A DNA stretch of 40,516 nucleotides from CAYHXN01 sp964360605 (GCA_964360605.1 CAYHXN010000005.1:1-40516), one strand, 5' to 3'. Shown: positions 29,238 to 36,013, numbered from the stretch's first letter. Notes: generated by a model from the sequence alone, not told the origin. Translations and numbers: made by a program.

Positions 29238-30524
29238 TTAATAATCGGATTCTAATAATTCTTTCACCGCGCATCTTTCGCACCACGGAATTTTTTTGCC
29301 TCCTGCAACATACATCCAAGACTCGCTGCCCTTTCCGGTAATGACTACGGTGTCTCCCGCCCTCGCGATTTCAAGAGATTTTTTAATCGCTTCCTTGCGG
29401 TCTAAAATTTTGAACTGGCCGCTCATTCTAAAACGGGAATTAAGGGCATGCTTAAAACCGCTTTCAATCTGGTTTAAAATCAGCGCCGGATCTTCGTCAT
29501 ACGGGTCTTCATCGGTTAATACGACCACATCGCAATTTTCCGCCGCGATTTTCCCCATAGCCACCCGCTTCCATTTGTCCCTTCCTCCTCCCGCTGCCCC
29601 AAGAACGCAAATCAGCCTCGGGCTCTTTCTTACTGAACCCTGCCGGTCAGACAGATGAGCGCTTCTCGCTGCGGATTTTGACTTTCTTTCGGTCAAAACC
29701 TGATAAACTCGCTCTAGAGAATCGGGCGTATGCGCGTAATCTATAACTACCTTAAAGGGCTCTTGCTGAATCGTCTCCAACCTGCCGGGAACGCCCTTGA
29801 AGTTTTGCAAGGACTTTTTTATCGCTGGCCAATCTATACCTAAAGACTCGGCGATAGCCGTCGCCGCGGCGGCGTTTTCTAAATTAAAATTGTTTTCTAG
29901 CCAGTCGCCGATGGAGATTTTTCCGTGGCCAAGCCTCTCTTTAATAAAATGACTACGGCTGAAATATCTCGGCTCATTAGGCAAGACGGCGTCCGCGAAA
30001 TAACTTTTGGACTTATCTTCTTCGTTTATAAAAAAGAATTTTTCCGGCTTCCGGGAAGCTTTGGCAACATAGGAAAAAAAATCCACTTTCGCCCGCCGGT
30101 ATTTTTCAAAAGAACCGTGGGCTTCAATATGCTCCGGCTGGAGATTCAATAAAATAGCTGTATTCCACTCTATAAACCGGTGGCGGTGCTGAAGAACGCC
30201 CTGCGAAGTTACCTCCACAATCGCGTATTCGCATCCGGCGCTCACGGCCCGATGAAGCAACCGTTGAATCATAAAGCGTCCGGGCATAGTCATTCCGGTA
30301 GTGTTTTTAAGGCTTTTGTCGCCGATTTTAAACCGCAATGAAGAAATAATGGCAGTCCTTTTCCCCGCCCCTTCTAAGACCGCGTTTATTAATTCCACCG
30401 TCGTCGTTTTCCCTTTAGTACCGGTAACACCGATAACAAAAAGCTTTTTAGACGGAAGACCGTAAATAACATTCCCTGCCCAAGCAAGAAGATAATGATA
30501 GATGCCTTTTAAAAAATTGAACAT
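29238..30524 (-). CDS. Mur ligase-family protein (MurE-like, lacking the N-terminal domain)
   Basis: 428 aa. Seen: ATP-binding VTGTKGKTTTVELI (about residues 33-46), NTTGMTMPG, EVTSQGVLQHR, NLQPEHIEAHGS, NAAAATAIAESLGI, RLETIQQEPFKVVIDYAHTPDSL, and the C-terminal LGAAGGGRDKWKRVAMG. Central and C-terminal domains resemble MurE, which adds the third residue to the peptidoglycan stem peptide, but the usual N-terminal UDP-binding domain is missing and replaced by a short hydrophobic stretch. A repeat-derived insert (SAHLSDRQGSVRKS) lies near 287-300. The amino acid added cannot be deduced. Confidence 0.85.
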   Translation of the reverse strand: MFNFLKGIYHYLLAWAGNVIYGLPSKKLFVIGVTGTKGKTTTVELINAVLEGAGKRTAIISSLRFKIGDKSLKNTTGMTMPGRFMIQRLLHRAVSAGCEYAIVEVTSQGVLQHRHRFIEWNTAILLNLQPEHIEAHGSFEKYRRAKVDFFSYVAKASRKPEKFFFINEEDKSKSYFADAVLPNEPRYFSRSHFIKERLGHGKISIGDWLENNFNLENAAAATAIAESLGIDWPAIKKSLQNFKGVPGRLETIQQEPFKVVIDYAHTPDSLERVYQVLTERKSKSAARSAHLSDRQGSVRKSPRLICVLGAAGGGRDKWKRVAMGKIAAENCDVVVLTDEDPYDEDPALILNQIESGFKHALNSRFRMSGQFKILDRKEAIKKSLEIARAGDTVVITGKGSESWMYVAGGKKIPWCERCAVKELLESDY

Positions 30525-30540
30525 TTTTCAATTTAATTAT

Positions 30541-30567
30541 GTCATTGCAAGCGCCAATGAAGCAATC
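30541..30567. repeat. Dispersed GTCATTGC element at the end of the DGR reverse transcriptase
   Basis: Copy of the element seen at 8925-8950 and 40374-40410. On the minus strand it encodes the last residues TRLLHWRLQ of the reverse transcriptase and its stop, then continues as GACATAAT before the Mur ligase gene. Confidence 0.6.
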
Positions 30568-31531
30568 TGGTCTTAATTTGATATGTATTCCCCCACCTCA
30601 ACAACCCTAAATAAGATTGAACAGTTTCATTCTTCGGATTCTCTTTTAATCGTCTTAGCATTTTCCGTTTCGTCGCCGTTCTTAATACTCTATGATCCGG
30701 AAAATGAACCCAGCCGAGAAAATCTACTCCGGAGGCGAGGGTTTTTAGGAAAACCTTATCTGGATGTAAAGATAGTTTCAGGACATCTTTTAAAAAATGA
30801 CCTATGCGAGCTAGTAAATCTTCCAGTAGTACTTTCTCGCGAGAAAATACTACAAAGTCATCAGCATAACGAAGATAATGTTTAATTTTAAGTTTATGTT
30901 TAATGAATTGGTCAAATTCATTCATGTAAATATTTACAAATAATTGCGAGGTTAAATTGCCGAGCGGAAGACCTTTATCGGGAGATTTTTCAAAACTTCG
31001 GATGATGTTTTCTAATAGCCAAATTATCCTTTGATCGGGAATATGGGATTTTAAAATATTCAGCATAATTGAGTGGTCTATGCTATCAAAGAACTTTTTG
31101 ATGTCGCATTTTAGCACCCAGCAAGTTTTGGTATTGTTTTTGCCGACTTTGTAGGCAAAACTCCGGAATCGGTTTATGGCTTTATGAGTTCCTTTATTAT
31201 TGCGGCAGGAAAAGGAATCGGCGATGAAAGTCCGGTCAAAGAATGGATACAAAATCCGGTAAATAGCGTGGTGAAGCAGACGATCGCGGACGCTGGCTTT
31301 ATGAATATGGCGAGGTTTGGGATCATTAATATGAAAAGCGTAATAACCGCCGTGCTGGTAGGTTTGACTTGATAATTCCTGATGGAGCTGTAAGATATTA
31401 TCCATCAAATCCAGGGAGAAAATCTGAACATCGCGGCGGCGTCTTTTTCCTTTAATAAACTCCTGCCAGGCTAAAAGCAGGTTCTCCACCGAAATTATAT
31501 CTTCAAATTTATGTCTCAATTGAATTTTCAT
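30542..31531 (-). CDS. Diversity-generating retroelement reverse transcriptase
   Basis: 329 aa, DGR-type reverse transcriptase. Seen: catalytic KCDIKKFFDSIDH (Asp143), GLPLGNLTSQLFVNIYMNEFD (187-207, the DGR/retron form of motif 4 with SQ instead of SP), RYADDFVVF with catalytic YADD (222-225), HPDKVFLKTLASGVDFLGW. In DGRs it copies the template-repeat RNA with errors at adenines and the product replaces the variable repeat of the target gene. Order on the minus strand is target, TR, antisense avd, RT. A -10 TATTAT lies 7 nt before the ATG with a G9 run in the spacer. The C-terminus comes from a dispersed repeat. Confidence 0.96.
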   Translation of the reverse strand: MKIQLRHKFEDIISVENLLLAWQEFIKGKRRRRDVQIFSLDLMDNILQLHQELSSQTYQHGGYYAFHINDPKPRHIHKASVRDRLLHHAIYRILYPFFDRTFIADSFSCRNNKGTHKAINRFRSFAYKVGKNNTKTCWVLKCDIKKFFDSIDHSIMLNILKSHIPDQRIIWLLENIIRSFEKSPDKGLPLGNLTSQLFVNIYMNEFDQFIKHKLKIKHYLRYADDFVVFSREKVLLEDLLARIGHFLKDVLKLSLHPDKVFLKTLASGVDFLGWVHFPDHRVLRTATKRKMLRRLKENPKNETVQSYLGLLRWGNTYQIKTRLLHWRLQ

Positions 31532-31907
31532 AAATCAGATAATACCCCCCCCCTCGGGAAACTTAATAATTATTAATAAATTTATTGCCGTATACAAAGT
31601 TTGGGATGAATTTAAAAAGAATTTTCATAAAAAACATCGTTCTGTTGTTATAAAAATTGACTTTTTACTCATAGAAGTTTTGGAATCATTTTTAACGGCC
31701 AGTAAGTTAAATAAAATTCAAAAACTTCCATTTCTTCATAAGGCGAGCGGTCAGTTGGGTTTGCTTAAATTTTTTCTGCAATTAGCTTGGGAATTAAAAT
31801 CGTTGGACACAAAAAAGTATGTTCTTTTATCGCAAAGATTAGATGAGATCGGCAAAATGCTTGGGGGTTGGATAAAAGAGATCGGAAAACAAACTCCCCC
31901 GAAATAA
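31511..31907 (+). CDS. avd: Avd-like DGR accessory protein, frame broken at a C9 run
   Basis: The frame ending at TAA 31905-31907 encodes FIAVYKVWDEFKKNFHKKH, then KASGQLGLLKFFLQLAWELK and LSQRLDEIGKMLGGWIKE. This is the four-helix S23/Avd family that binds DGR reverse transcriptase and template RNA. The frame has no ATG/GTG upstream; the TTG at 31680 would drop the first helix. An ATG at 31511 (MSQLNFHKS) is out of frame by one base across nine Cs (31545-31553). With eight Cs it would give a 131-aa protein of normal Avd length. An ATT start near 31569 or 31584 is an alternative. It runs opposite to RT and target, divergent from and overlapping the RT start. Confidence 0.78.
31539..31566 (-). 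promoter_or_regulatory. Putative RT promoter with homopolymer spacer
   Basis: Minus strand: -35-like TTAAGT (31566-31561), 16-bp spacer that ends in nine Gs, -10 TATTAT (31544-31539), then 7 nt to the RT ATG. The -35 is weak. Changes in run length would change spacer length. Confidence 0.5.
31545..31553. repeat. C9/G9 homopolymer run
   Basis: Nine consecutive Cs on the plus strand, inside the apparent avd coding start and inside the RT promoter spacer; the only such long C/G run noticed in the window. Confidence 0.9.
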
Positions 31908-31918
31908 TCGGGAGAGAA

Positions 31919-32056
31919 TGAAGCGATTTGCGAAGGCGGAGAATCCGATCGTTGGAGTTCCAATCATTGTCAAGCCAGTTGAAGTTCAAGTACCACTCGC
32001 CACCGTTCCAATTTAGGTACGAGACGTTGCGGTTGCCGTTCTGATCCTGCCAAACC
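31919..32056 (-). repeat. DGR template repeat (TR)
   Basis: Non-coding template on the minus strand between avd and the target gene. The core 31926-32056 (131 bp) aligns without gaps to 32302-32432; 24 positions differ and every one is an A in TR (18 A to G, 3 A to C, 3 A to T). There are 34 adenines in the core. A conceptual translation shows many Asn (AAC/AAT-type) codons at variable positions, as expected for DGR templates. One non-A difference (31925) lies at the 3' edge. Confidence 0.97.
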
Positions 32057-32229
32057 AATGTGTGAAATACCATCTAAACCACTACCCCTTGAATACTCTT
32101 GGGATTGTATCTGATTTGGGACGTTTAGTAAGTCCACTAATAATTCACACCAAGTAGCTTCATTTTTATTTTGGAATTTGGCCGTTCAAAGCCGTAGCCG
32201 TGAACAAAATAAACCTAATATCCACGATA

Positions 32230-32274
32230 GATTATAAAAAATATCGCCCGCGCGGACAAGCCGCGCGAGCGATA
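32230..32274 (-). terminator. Hairpin after the variable repeat (terminator and/or DGR cruciform)
   Basis: Inverted repeat 32242-32255 with 32261-32274: 14-bp stem with one mismatch (G-U in minus-strand RNA) and a 5-nt loop, 26 bases after the target stop, followed on the minus strand by TATTTTTTAT. It fits a terminator and also the hairpin/cruciform found downstream of VR in other DGRs. Confidence 0.8.
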
Positions 32275-32294
32275 GGGATTCAAGAGATCAAGCG

Positions 32295-32432
32295 TGAAGC
32301 TACTTGCGAAGGCGGAGAACCCGAGCGTCGGAGCCCCAACCATCGTCAAGCCAGTAGAAGAGCAAGCACCACCCGCCACCGCCCCAATCAAGGCACGAGA
32401 CGCGGCGGTCGCCGCTCCGATCCCGCCAAACC
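32295..32432 (-). repeat. DGR variable repeat (VR)
   Basis: 3' end of the target gene; encodes its last 43 residues (148-190) plus stop. Partner of TR at 31919-32056. 18 of 43 residues differ from the template translation: Q3R, Q5R, N6S, N8D, N10R, Y13C, N15D, N17G, E20G, Y22C, N24L, N26Y, N30D, D31G, N33G, N35D, D36A, I38V (VR numbering). Confidence 0.97.
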
Positions 32433-32872
32433 GTTCCCGGAAAGACGAGGTAGTAGTTCCTCCACTCTTTCGGGATGAGGTGCTGATTGGCAAGAACCCA
32501 TTCGGCATCCTCTTGGCCGAAGTTGACGTTGAACTCCTTGCGGGCCCTCTGAACCATCTCTTCGCCGTTGATATAGTTCTCGCCCTTTTTCAGGAACGAG
32601 ACCGGTTCAAGATCGGCGATAGAATTAATGCTACGCCGAGGGCCGGGTTCCGGCAGAGTCCAGCCTTCTTTGCGCATGTCGCGGGAGAAGGTGGGGATGC
32701 TGGGAGCCACGCTGACGATGAGGGCGGCGATTTTGCCACGCAGTTCCGAATCGCTTTCCAAGCGACGCAGCTCGGCATCACTGCCTCCGGCATCAATCAC
32801 CGCATTCGCAAGCTTCTTAAAAACTTGCGCGGCGATGTCAAACGCTGAGACGAATTCGCTTTTTTGAACCAC
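32300..32872 (-). CDS. DGR target protein with C-terminal variable domain
   Basis: 190 aa from GTG 32872, preceded by GGAAAGG 7 nt upstream. The N-terminal part (about 1-100) is helical, with ELRRLESDSELRGKIAALIV; then KEFNVNFGQEDAEWVLANQHLIPKEWRNYYLVFPGTVW leads into the variable C-terminus. This form of YYLVFPGTVW-R-D plus W-rich repeats fits small CPR DGR targets, proposed to carry a C-type-lectin-like ligand-binding fold; that fold is inference. No signal peptide or membrane helix is seen, so the display route is unclear. Codon use is more GC-rich at third positions than in neighbours. Confidence 0.9.
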   Translation of the reverse strand: MVQKSEFVSAFDIAAQVFKKLANAVIDAGGSDAELRRLESDSELRGKIAALIVSVAPSIPTFSRDMRKEGWTLPEPGPRRSINSIADLEPVSFLKKGENYINGEEMVQRARKEFNVNFGQEDAEWVLANQHLIPKEWRNYYLVFPGTVWRDRSGDRRVSCLDWGGGGWCLLFYWLDDGWGSDARVLRLRK

Positions 32873-32972
32873 TTAGCTACCTTTCCAAAAAGCCTGTCTT
32901 CTACCCACTGCAGACTTTGCCACAAGGCAAAATTTAAGCGAGCCTAAGACCTGCCATTAAAGTTCTGTGCAC

Positions 32973-33000
32973 ATTATAGCAGATAGGTAAAATTTGTCAA
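32973..33000 (-). promoter_or_regulatory. Strong promoter of the DGR target gene
   Basis: Minus strand: -35 TTGACA (33000-32995), 16-bp spacer, extended -10 TGC-TATAAT (32978-32973). The mRNA would have a leader of about 95 nt with a small TTTGCC/GGCAAA hairpin (32916-32931). It lies just after the ruvA stop. Confidence 0.85.
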
Positions 33001-33010
33001 TGGCAAGATT

Positions 33011-33598
33011 TTACCCTTTCGCTTTCCGCAACGCCTCTTTCAATCTTTCTTTAAATCCGGAAATTTTGGGGTCAATCTTTGAAATTACCGCTTTGGCTTG
33101 TTGTTTGGTATAACCCAAGCTTATTAAAGTTTCTTCCAGCTCCAAGTCCGATTCCATAAGTCCCAGCGCCTGCGCGGACGCTTCTTTGCTTCCCGAATCC
33201 AGCTTCCCTTTCAAGTCCACGACTACCCGCTCGGCAGTTTTTTTTCCAATGCCGGAGGCCTTGGTTAAAAGATCGGTTTTCCCGTTATTAATAGCGGCTA
33301 CCAACTGGTCAATCTGCGCCACGCCCAAAATCGCCATCGCCGTTTTCGGTCCAATTCCGTTGACGGTGTTTAATTTTTCAAAAAGATAAAGCTCCTGCTC
33401 GTTTAAAAATCCGAAAAGCTCAAAAGGTTCGTTTTCGCGGTTATAAAGGGAGCAAAAAATTTTGATTTCTGTTCCCGCTTGTGGTAAACTCTGAACGCTT
33501 CTCGGCGAAAGAAAAGCCTTAAAACCTATTCCGCCCGCTTCAATAATCGCGTAGCTTTCCTTGCGGCCAATAAATTTTCCGGATAAAGAATAAATCAT
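33011..33598 (-). CDS. ruvA: Holliday junction DNA helicase subunit RuvA
   Basis: 195 aa from ATG 33598; the longer frame would run into uvrB. Seen: MIYSLSGKFIGRKESYAIIEAGGIGF (OB-fold start), LNTVNGIGPKTAMAILG and LTKASGIGKKTAERVVVDLKGKL (helix-hairpin-helix pairs), and a C-terminal RuvB-contacting domain ISLGYTKQQAKAVISKI. RuvA tetramers bind Holliday junctions; ruvB and ruvC are not in this window. Divergent from uvrB with only 13 bases between starts. Confidence 0.96.
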   Translation of the reverse strand: MIYSLSGKFIGRKESYAIIEAGGIGFKAFLSPRSVQSLPQAGTEIKIFCSLYNRENEPFELFGFLNEQELYLFEKLNTVNGIGPKTAMAILGVAQIDQLVAAINNGKTDLLTKASGIGKKTAERVVVDLKGKLDSGSKEASAQALGLMESDLELEETLISLGYTKQQAKAVISKIDPKISGFKERLKEALRKAKG

Positions 33599-33604
33599 AT
33601 CTTC

Positions 33605-33610
33605 ATTATA
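33605..33610 (-). promoter_or_regulatory. -10 box of ruvA within the ruvA-uvrB gap
   Basis: TATAAT on the minus strand, 6 nt before the ruvA ATG. A -35-like TTGTGA with a 16-bp spacer falls inside the first codons of uvrB. Confidence 0.6.
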
Positions 33611-33611
33611 T

Positions 33612-35402
33612 ATGTTTAAGCTAGTATCACAATTTAACCCCAAAGGCGACCAGCCGACTGCTATTGAAAAACTGGTCCGCGGCCTTGATGCTGGTTATAA
33701 AAACCAGGTACTTTTAGGCGTCACAGGCAGTGGCAAAACTTTCACTATGGCTTCGGTGATTGAAAAAACAAAATTCCCGACGCTGGTTATTTCCCCTAAT
33801 AAAACTCTTGCCGCTCAACTCTATCAGGAGTTTAAACAATTTTTTCCCAATAATTCTGTTCATTATTTTGTTTCTTATTACGATTATTACCAACCCGAAG
33901 CGTTTATTCCCCAAACGAATACTTATATCCAAAAAGACGCCCGCATTAACGCAGAAATTGATAAACTCCGGCATGCCGCCATTCAAAGCGTCGTCAGCCG
34001 GAAAGATTCCATTATTATCGCTTCCGTTTCCTGCATTTACGGTATCGGCGACCCGACCGAATACCAGCGCGCCCGCTTGGAATTACAAACCGGCCAGTCC
34101 ACTTCTCTAAAAGATCTGGAGCGTCAATTAGTTTCTATGCAATACGAACGGACAACTAAAACGCCAATACTGGGGCAGTTTCAGCTTCTTAAAACCGCCT
34201 TAGCTATTCACTTAGTAACCGGAGAAATAATCCACGTGGAATTTTCCGGAAGAAAAATAAAATTTATTAAACAACTGAATCTGGAGACCAAGGCGGTAAT
34301 GGATTTAGAAAAATTCCGCATTTTTCCGGCAAAATTCTGGGTAACGCCTCAGGGAAAATTAAAACTCGCATTGCGAAACATTAAAACGGAGATGGAAAAT
34401 CGGGTGGAGGAGCTCCAATCGGCTAATAAATTCGTGGAAGCGGAACGGTTGGAAAAACGGACTCGTTTTGACTTGGAAATGCTTGAAAAAAAGGGGTACA
34501 TTAACGGCATTGAAAATTATTCCCGCCATTTAGGGTTTCGCGAAGCGGGCGAGCCGCCGATGACTTTACTGGATTATTTCCCACGGCCGTTTTTGATTTT
34601 TATTGATGAATCTCATATTACTATTCCGCAATTAGGGGCAATGCAAGTCGGGGACCGAATGCGAAAGCAAACTTTAGTCAATCATGGTTTTCGCCTTCCA
34701 TCGGCTTTGGACAACCGGCCTCTGAAATTTGAAGAGTTTACGGAAAAAATCGGCCAAACTATTTATGTTTCCGCGACTCCCGGGCCTTATGAGATGGAAA
34801 GCGGGGAACAGGTAGCAGAACAGGTCGTCCGCCCGACCGGAATTCTAGATCCAAAAATCGCTATTCGTCCGGCCCAAAATCAAGTTAAGGATTTGCTCGT
34901 TGAAATTAGAAAAAGGATTTCCCGAAATGAACGGGTGTTAGCGCTGACTTTAACCAAACGGTCGGCCGAAGATCTGACAGAATTTTTACTGGCTAATAAA
35001 ATCCACGCCCAATATCTCCACTCGGAAATTAAAACTCTCAAGCGGCCCGAGATCCTTAACGCTCTCCGCCGCGGAGAAATTGATGTCGTGGTCGGCATCA
35101 ATCTTTTGCGAGAAGGATTGGACTTGCCGGAAGTTTCGCTAGTGGCGATTTTAGACGCTGATCGCGAAGGATTTTTGCGGAATTATCGCGGCCTGATTCA
35201 AATGGCTGGCCGGGCCGCCCGTTCTCTAAATGGCGAAGTTATTCTCTATGCCGATTTTCTGACGAACTCCATTAGAAAAACTATTGAAGAAACTGCCCGC
35301 CGCCGGAAAATTCAAAAAAAATTCAACGTCCGTTTTGGTATTATCCCTAAAGGCATTGAAAAGGAATTTTCTATTGAACTGATTAAAAACCCTCGCACAT
35401 AA
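33612..35402 (+). CDS. uvrB: Excinuclease ABC subunit UvrB, lacking the C-terminal UVR domain
   Basis: 596 aa. Seen: FNPKGDQPTAIEKL, Walker A GVTGSGKTFT, the DNA-gripping YYDYYQPEAFIPQTNTYI beta-hairpin, DESHITIPQLGAM (helicase motif II), SATPGPYE, GINLLREGLDLPEVSLVAILDADREGFLR and QMAGRAARS (motif VI). UvrB loads damaged DNA for UvrC cutting. It stops at FGIIPKGIEKEFSIELIK, about 70 residues short of typical UvrB; the missing part is the UVR domain that contacts UvrC. Dispersed repeats follow the stop immediately. Confidence 0.95.
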   Translation: MFKLVSQFNPKGDQPTAIEKLVRGLDAGYKNQVLLGVTGSGKTFTMASVIEKTKFPTLVISPNKTLAAQLYQEFKQFFPNNSVHYFVSYYDYYQPEAFIPQTNTYIQKDARINAEIDKLRHAAIQSVVSRKDSIIIASVSCIYGIGDPTEYQRARLELQTGQSTSLKDLERQLVSMQYERTTKTPILGQFQLLKTALAIHLVTGEIIHVEFSGRKIKFIKQLNLETKAVMDLEKFRIFPAKFWVTPQGKLKLALRNIKTEMENRVEELQSANKFVEAERLEKRTRFDLEMLEKKGYINGIENYSRHLGFREAGEPPMTLLDYFPRPFLIFIDESHITIPQLGAMQVGDRMRKQTLVNHGFRLPSALDNRPLKFEEFTEKIGQTIYVSATPGPYEMESGEQVAEQVVRPTGILDPKIAIRPAQNQVKDLLVEIRKRISRNERVLALTLTKRSAEDLTEFLLANKIHAQYLHSEIKTLKRPEILNALRRGEIDVVVGINLLREGLDLPEVSLVAILDADREGFLRNYRGLIQMAGRAARSLNGEVILYADFLTNSIRKTIEETARRRKIQKKFNVRFGIIPKGIEKEFSIELIKNPRT

Positions 35403-35424
35403 ATGCTTCGGTTTCCATGTCATA

Positions 35425-35505
35425 GTTCCCGAGCTTGTCGAGGGACTACAATTACTGCCACTTAGTCCATTCACCTTTGTATCCCCTCGACTTCGCTCGG
35501 GGAAT
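35425..35505. repeat. Dispersed palindromic elements after uvrB
   Basis: Two hairpin-forming units, tcccgagcttgtcgaggga (about 35427-35445) and cccctcgacttcgctcgggg (35483-35502), related to the GAGCTTGTCGAAG family. They occupy the space where a UvrB C-terminus would be expected. Confidence 0.6.
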
Positions 35506-35513
35506 AATTAAGA

Positions 35514-35550
35514 GATAAAAAATCCCCTTCGACATTGCGTCAAAGGGGAT
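35514..35550 (-). terminator. Terminator of the small-protein operon
   Basis: ATCCCCTT/AAGGGGAT stem extended by GAC/GTC across one mismatch, followed on the minus strand by six Ts. It lies directly after the 35556-35726 stop. Confidence 0.8.
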
Positions 35551-35555
35551 AAAGA

Positions 35556-35726
35556 TCATTCCAACAGCTCCACGCCGAGCTGTTTGGCCGCCTCGCGGGC
35601 GAGCTCCTTGCGCTCGTTGATGGGTACTCTGCGAATCTCTTCGGCAACTTTCTCATCGTTGCCGAAGTATTCCTTGAGAACCTCGGTGACACCGAGGCGC
35701 CGGACTTCAGTCTTGGGTTGCTCCAT
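35556..35726 (-). CDS. Small helical protein (56 aa), second gene of a two-gene operon
   Basis: ATG 35726 with GGGAGG 6 nt upstream; 56 aa beginning MEQPKTEVRRLGVTEVLKEY and ending AKQLGVELLE. It is charged and likely all helical. Codon use (CTC, GAG, AAG, GCC) is more GC-rich than in flanking genes, as in the DGR target. The ATG overlaps the stop of the upstream small frame (TAATG), so translation is coupled. No family recognised; strong promoter, RBS and terminator argue it is real. Confidence 0.6.
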   Translation of the reverse strand: MEQPKTEVRRLGVTEVLKEYFGNDEKVAEEIRRVPINERKELAREAAKQLGVELLE

Positions 35727-35893
35727 TAAGGCCTCCCTTCTTTCAAAATTTCTTGAAGGATCTGCGACGCCTTCCAGTCGCCTCTTCGGAGGTCAACTGA
35801 AAGAACGATAACCTCTGCCGGATTTTCCGCCAAATTCGCCACCACTTCCAGTGGGGAGATTTTACGACAGAATGCCTATGCCTCATTCTTCAT
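35726..35893 (-). pseudogene. Small protein frame with an in-frame TAG at codon 6
   Basis: ATG 35893, preceded by GAGGAG, reads MKNEA then TAG (35878-35876), then an open frame AFCRKISPLEVVANLAENPA...QILQEILKEGRP to TAA overlapping the next ATG. Codon use is coding-like after the TAG. Either a nonsense mutation, an assembly error, readthrough, or a five-codon leader peptide followed by reinitiation. Translation of the second frame might start at an internal GTG or CTG. Confidence 0.45.
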
Positions 35894-35927
35894 CCTCTCA
35901 ACTCCTCTCTAATAATAACTGCCAGTA

Positions 35928-35956
35928 ATTATAGTTCTAAATTAATAGTTTGTCAA
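35928..35956 (-). promoter_or_regulatory. Consensus promoter of the small-protein operon
   Basis: Minus strand: TTGACA (35956-35951), 17-bp spacer, TATAAT (35933-35928). A perfect sigma-70 consensus in both boxes. Confidence 0.9.
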
Positions 35957-35999
35957 ATAGATCATTGACTCTTTGCTTAAAATCCTATACCCTTAAATC

Positions 36000-36005
36000 T
36001 ATAAT
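36000..36005 (+). promoter_or_regulatory. -10 box of rpsT
   Basis: TATAAT 8 nt before the rpsT ATG; no Shine-Dalgarno visible. An alternative TTGACT (35965-35970) with TATACC (35986-35991) would give a short leader. Confidence 0.5.
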
Positions 36006-36013
36006 CAAAAACT

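Noticed and set aside
31765..32073. 102-aa minus-strand frame starting MVFHTLVWQDQNGNR
   Set aside because: This is the conceptual translation of the DGR template repeat running on into antisense avd; the TR is non-coding by function. The similarity to the target reflects the TR/VR homology.
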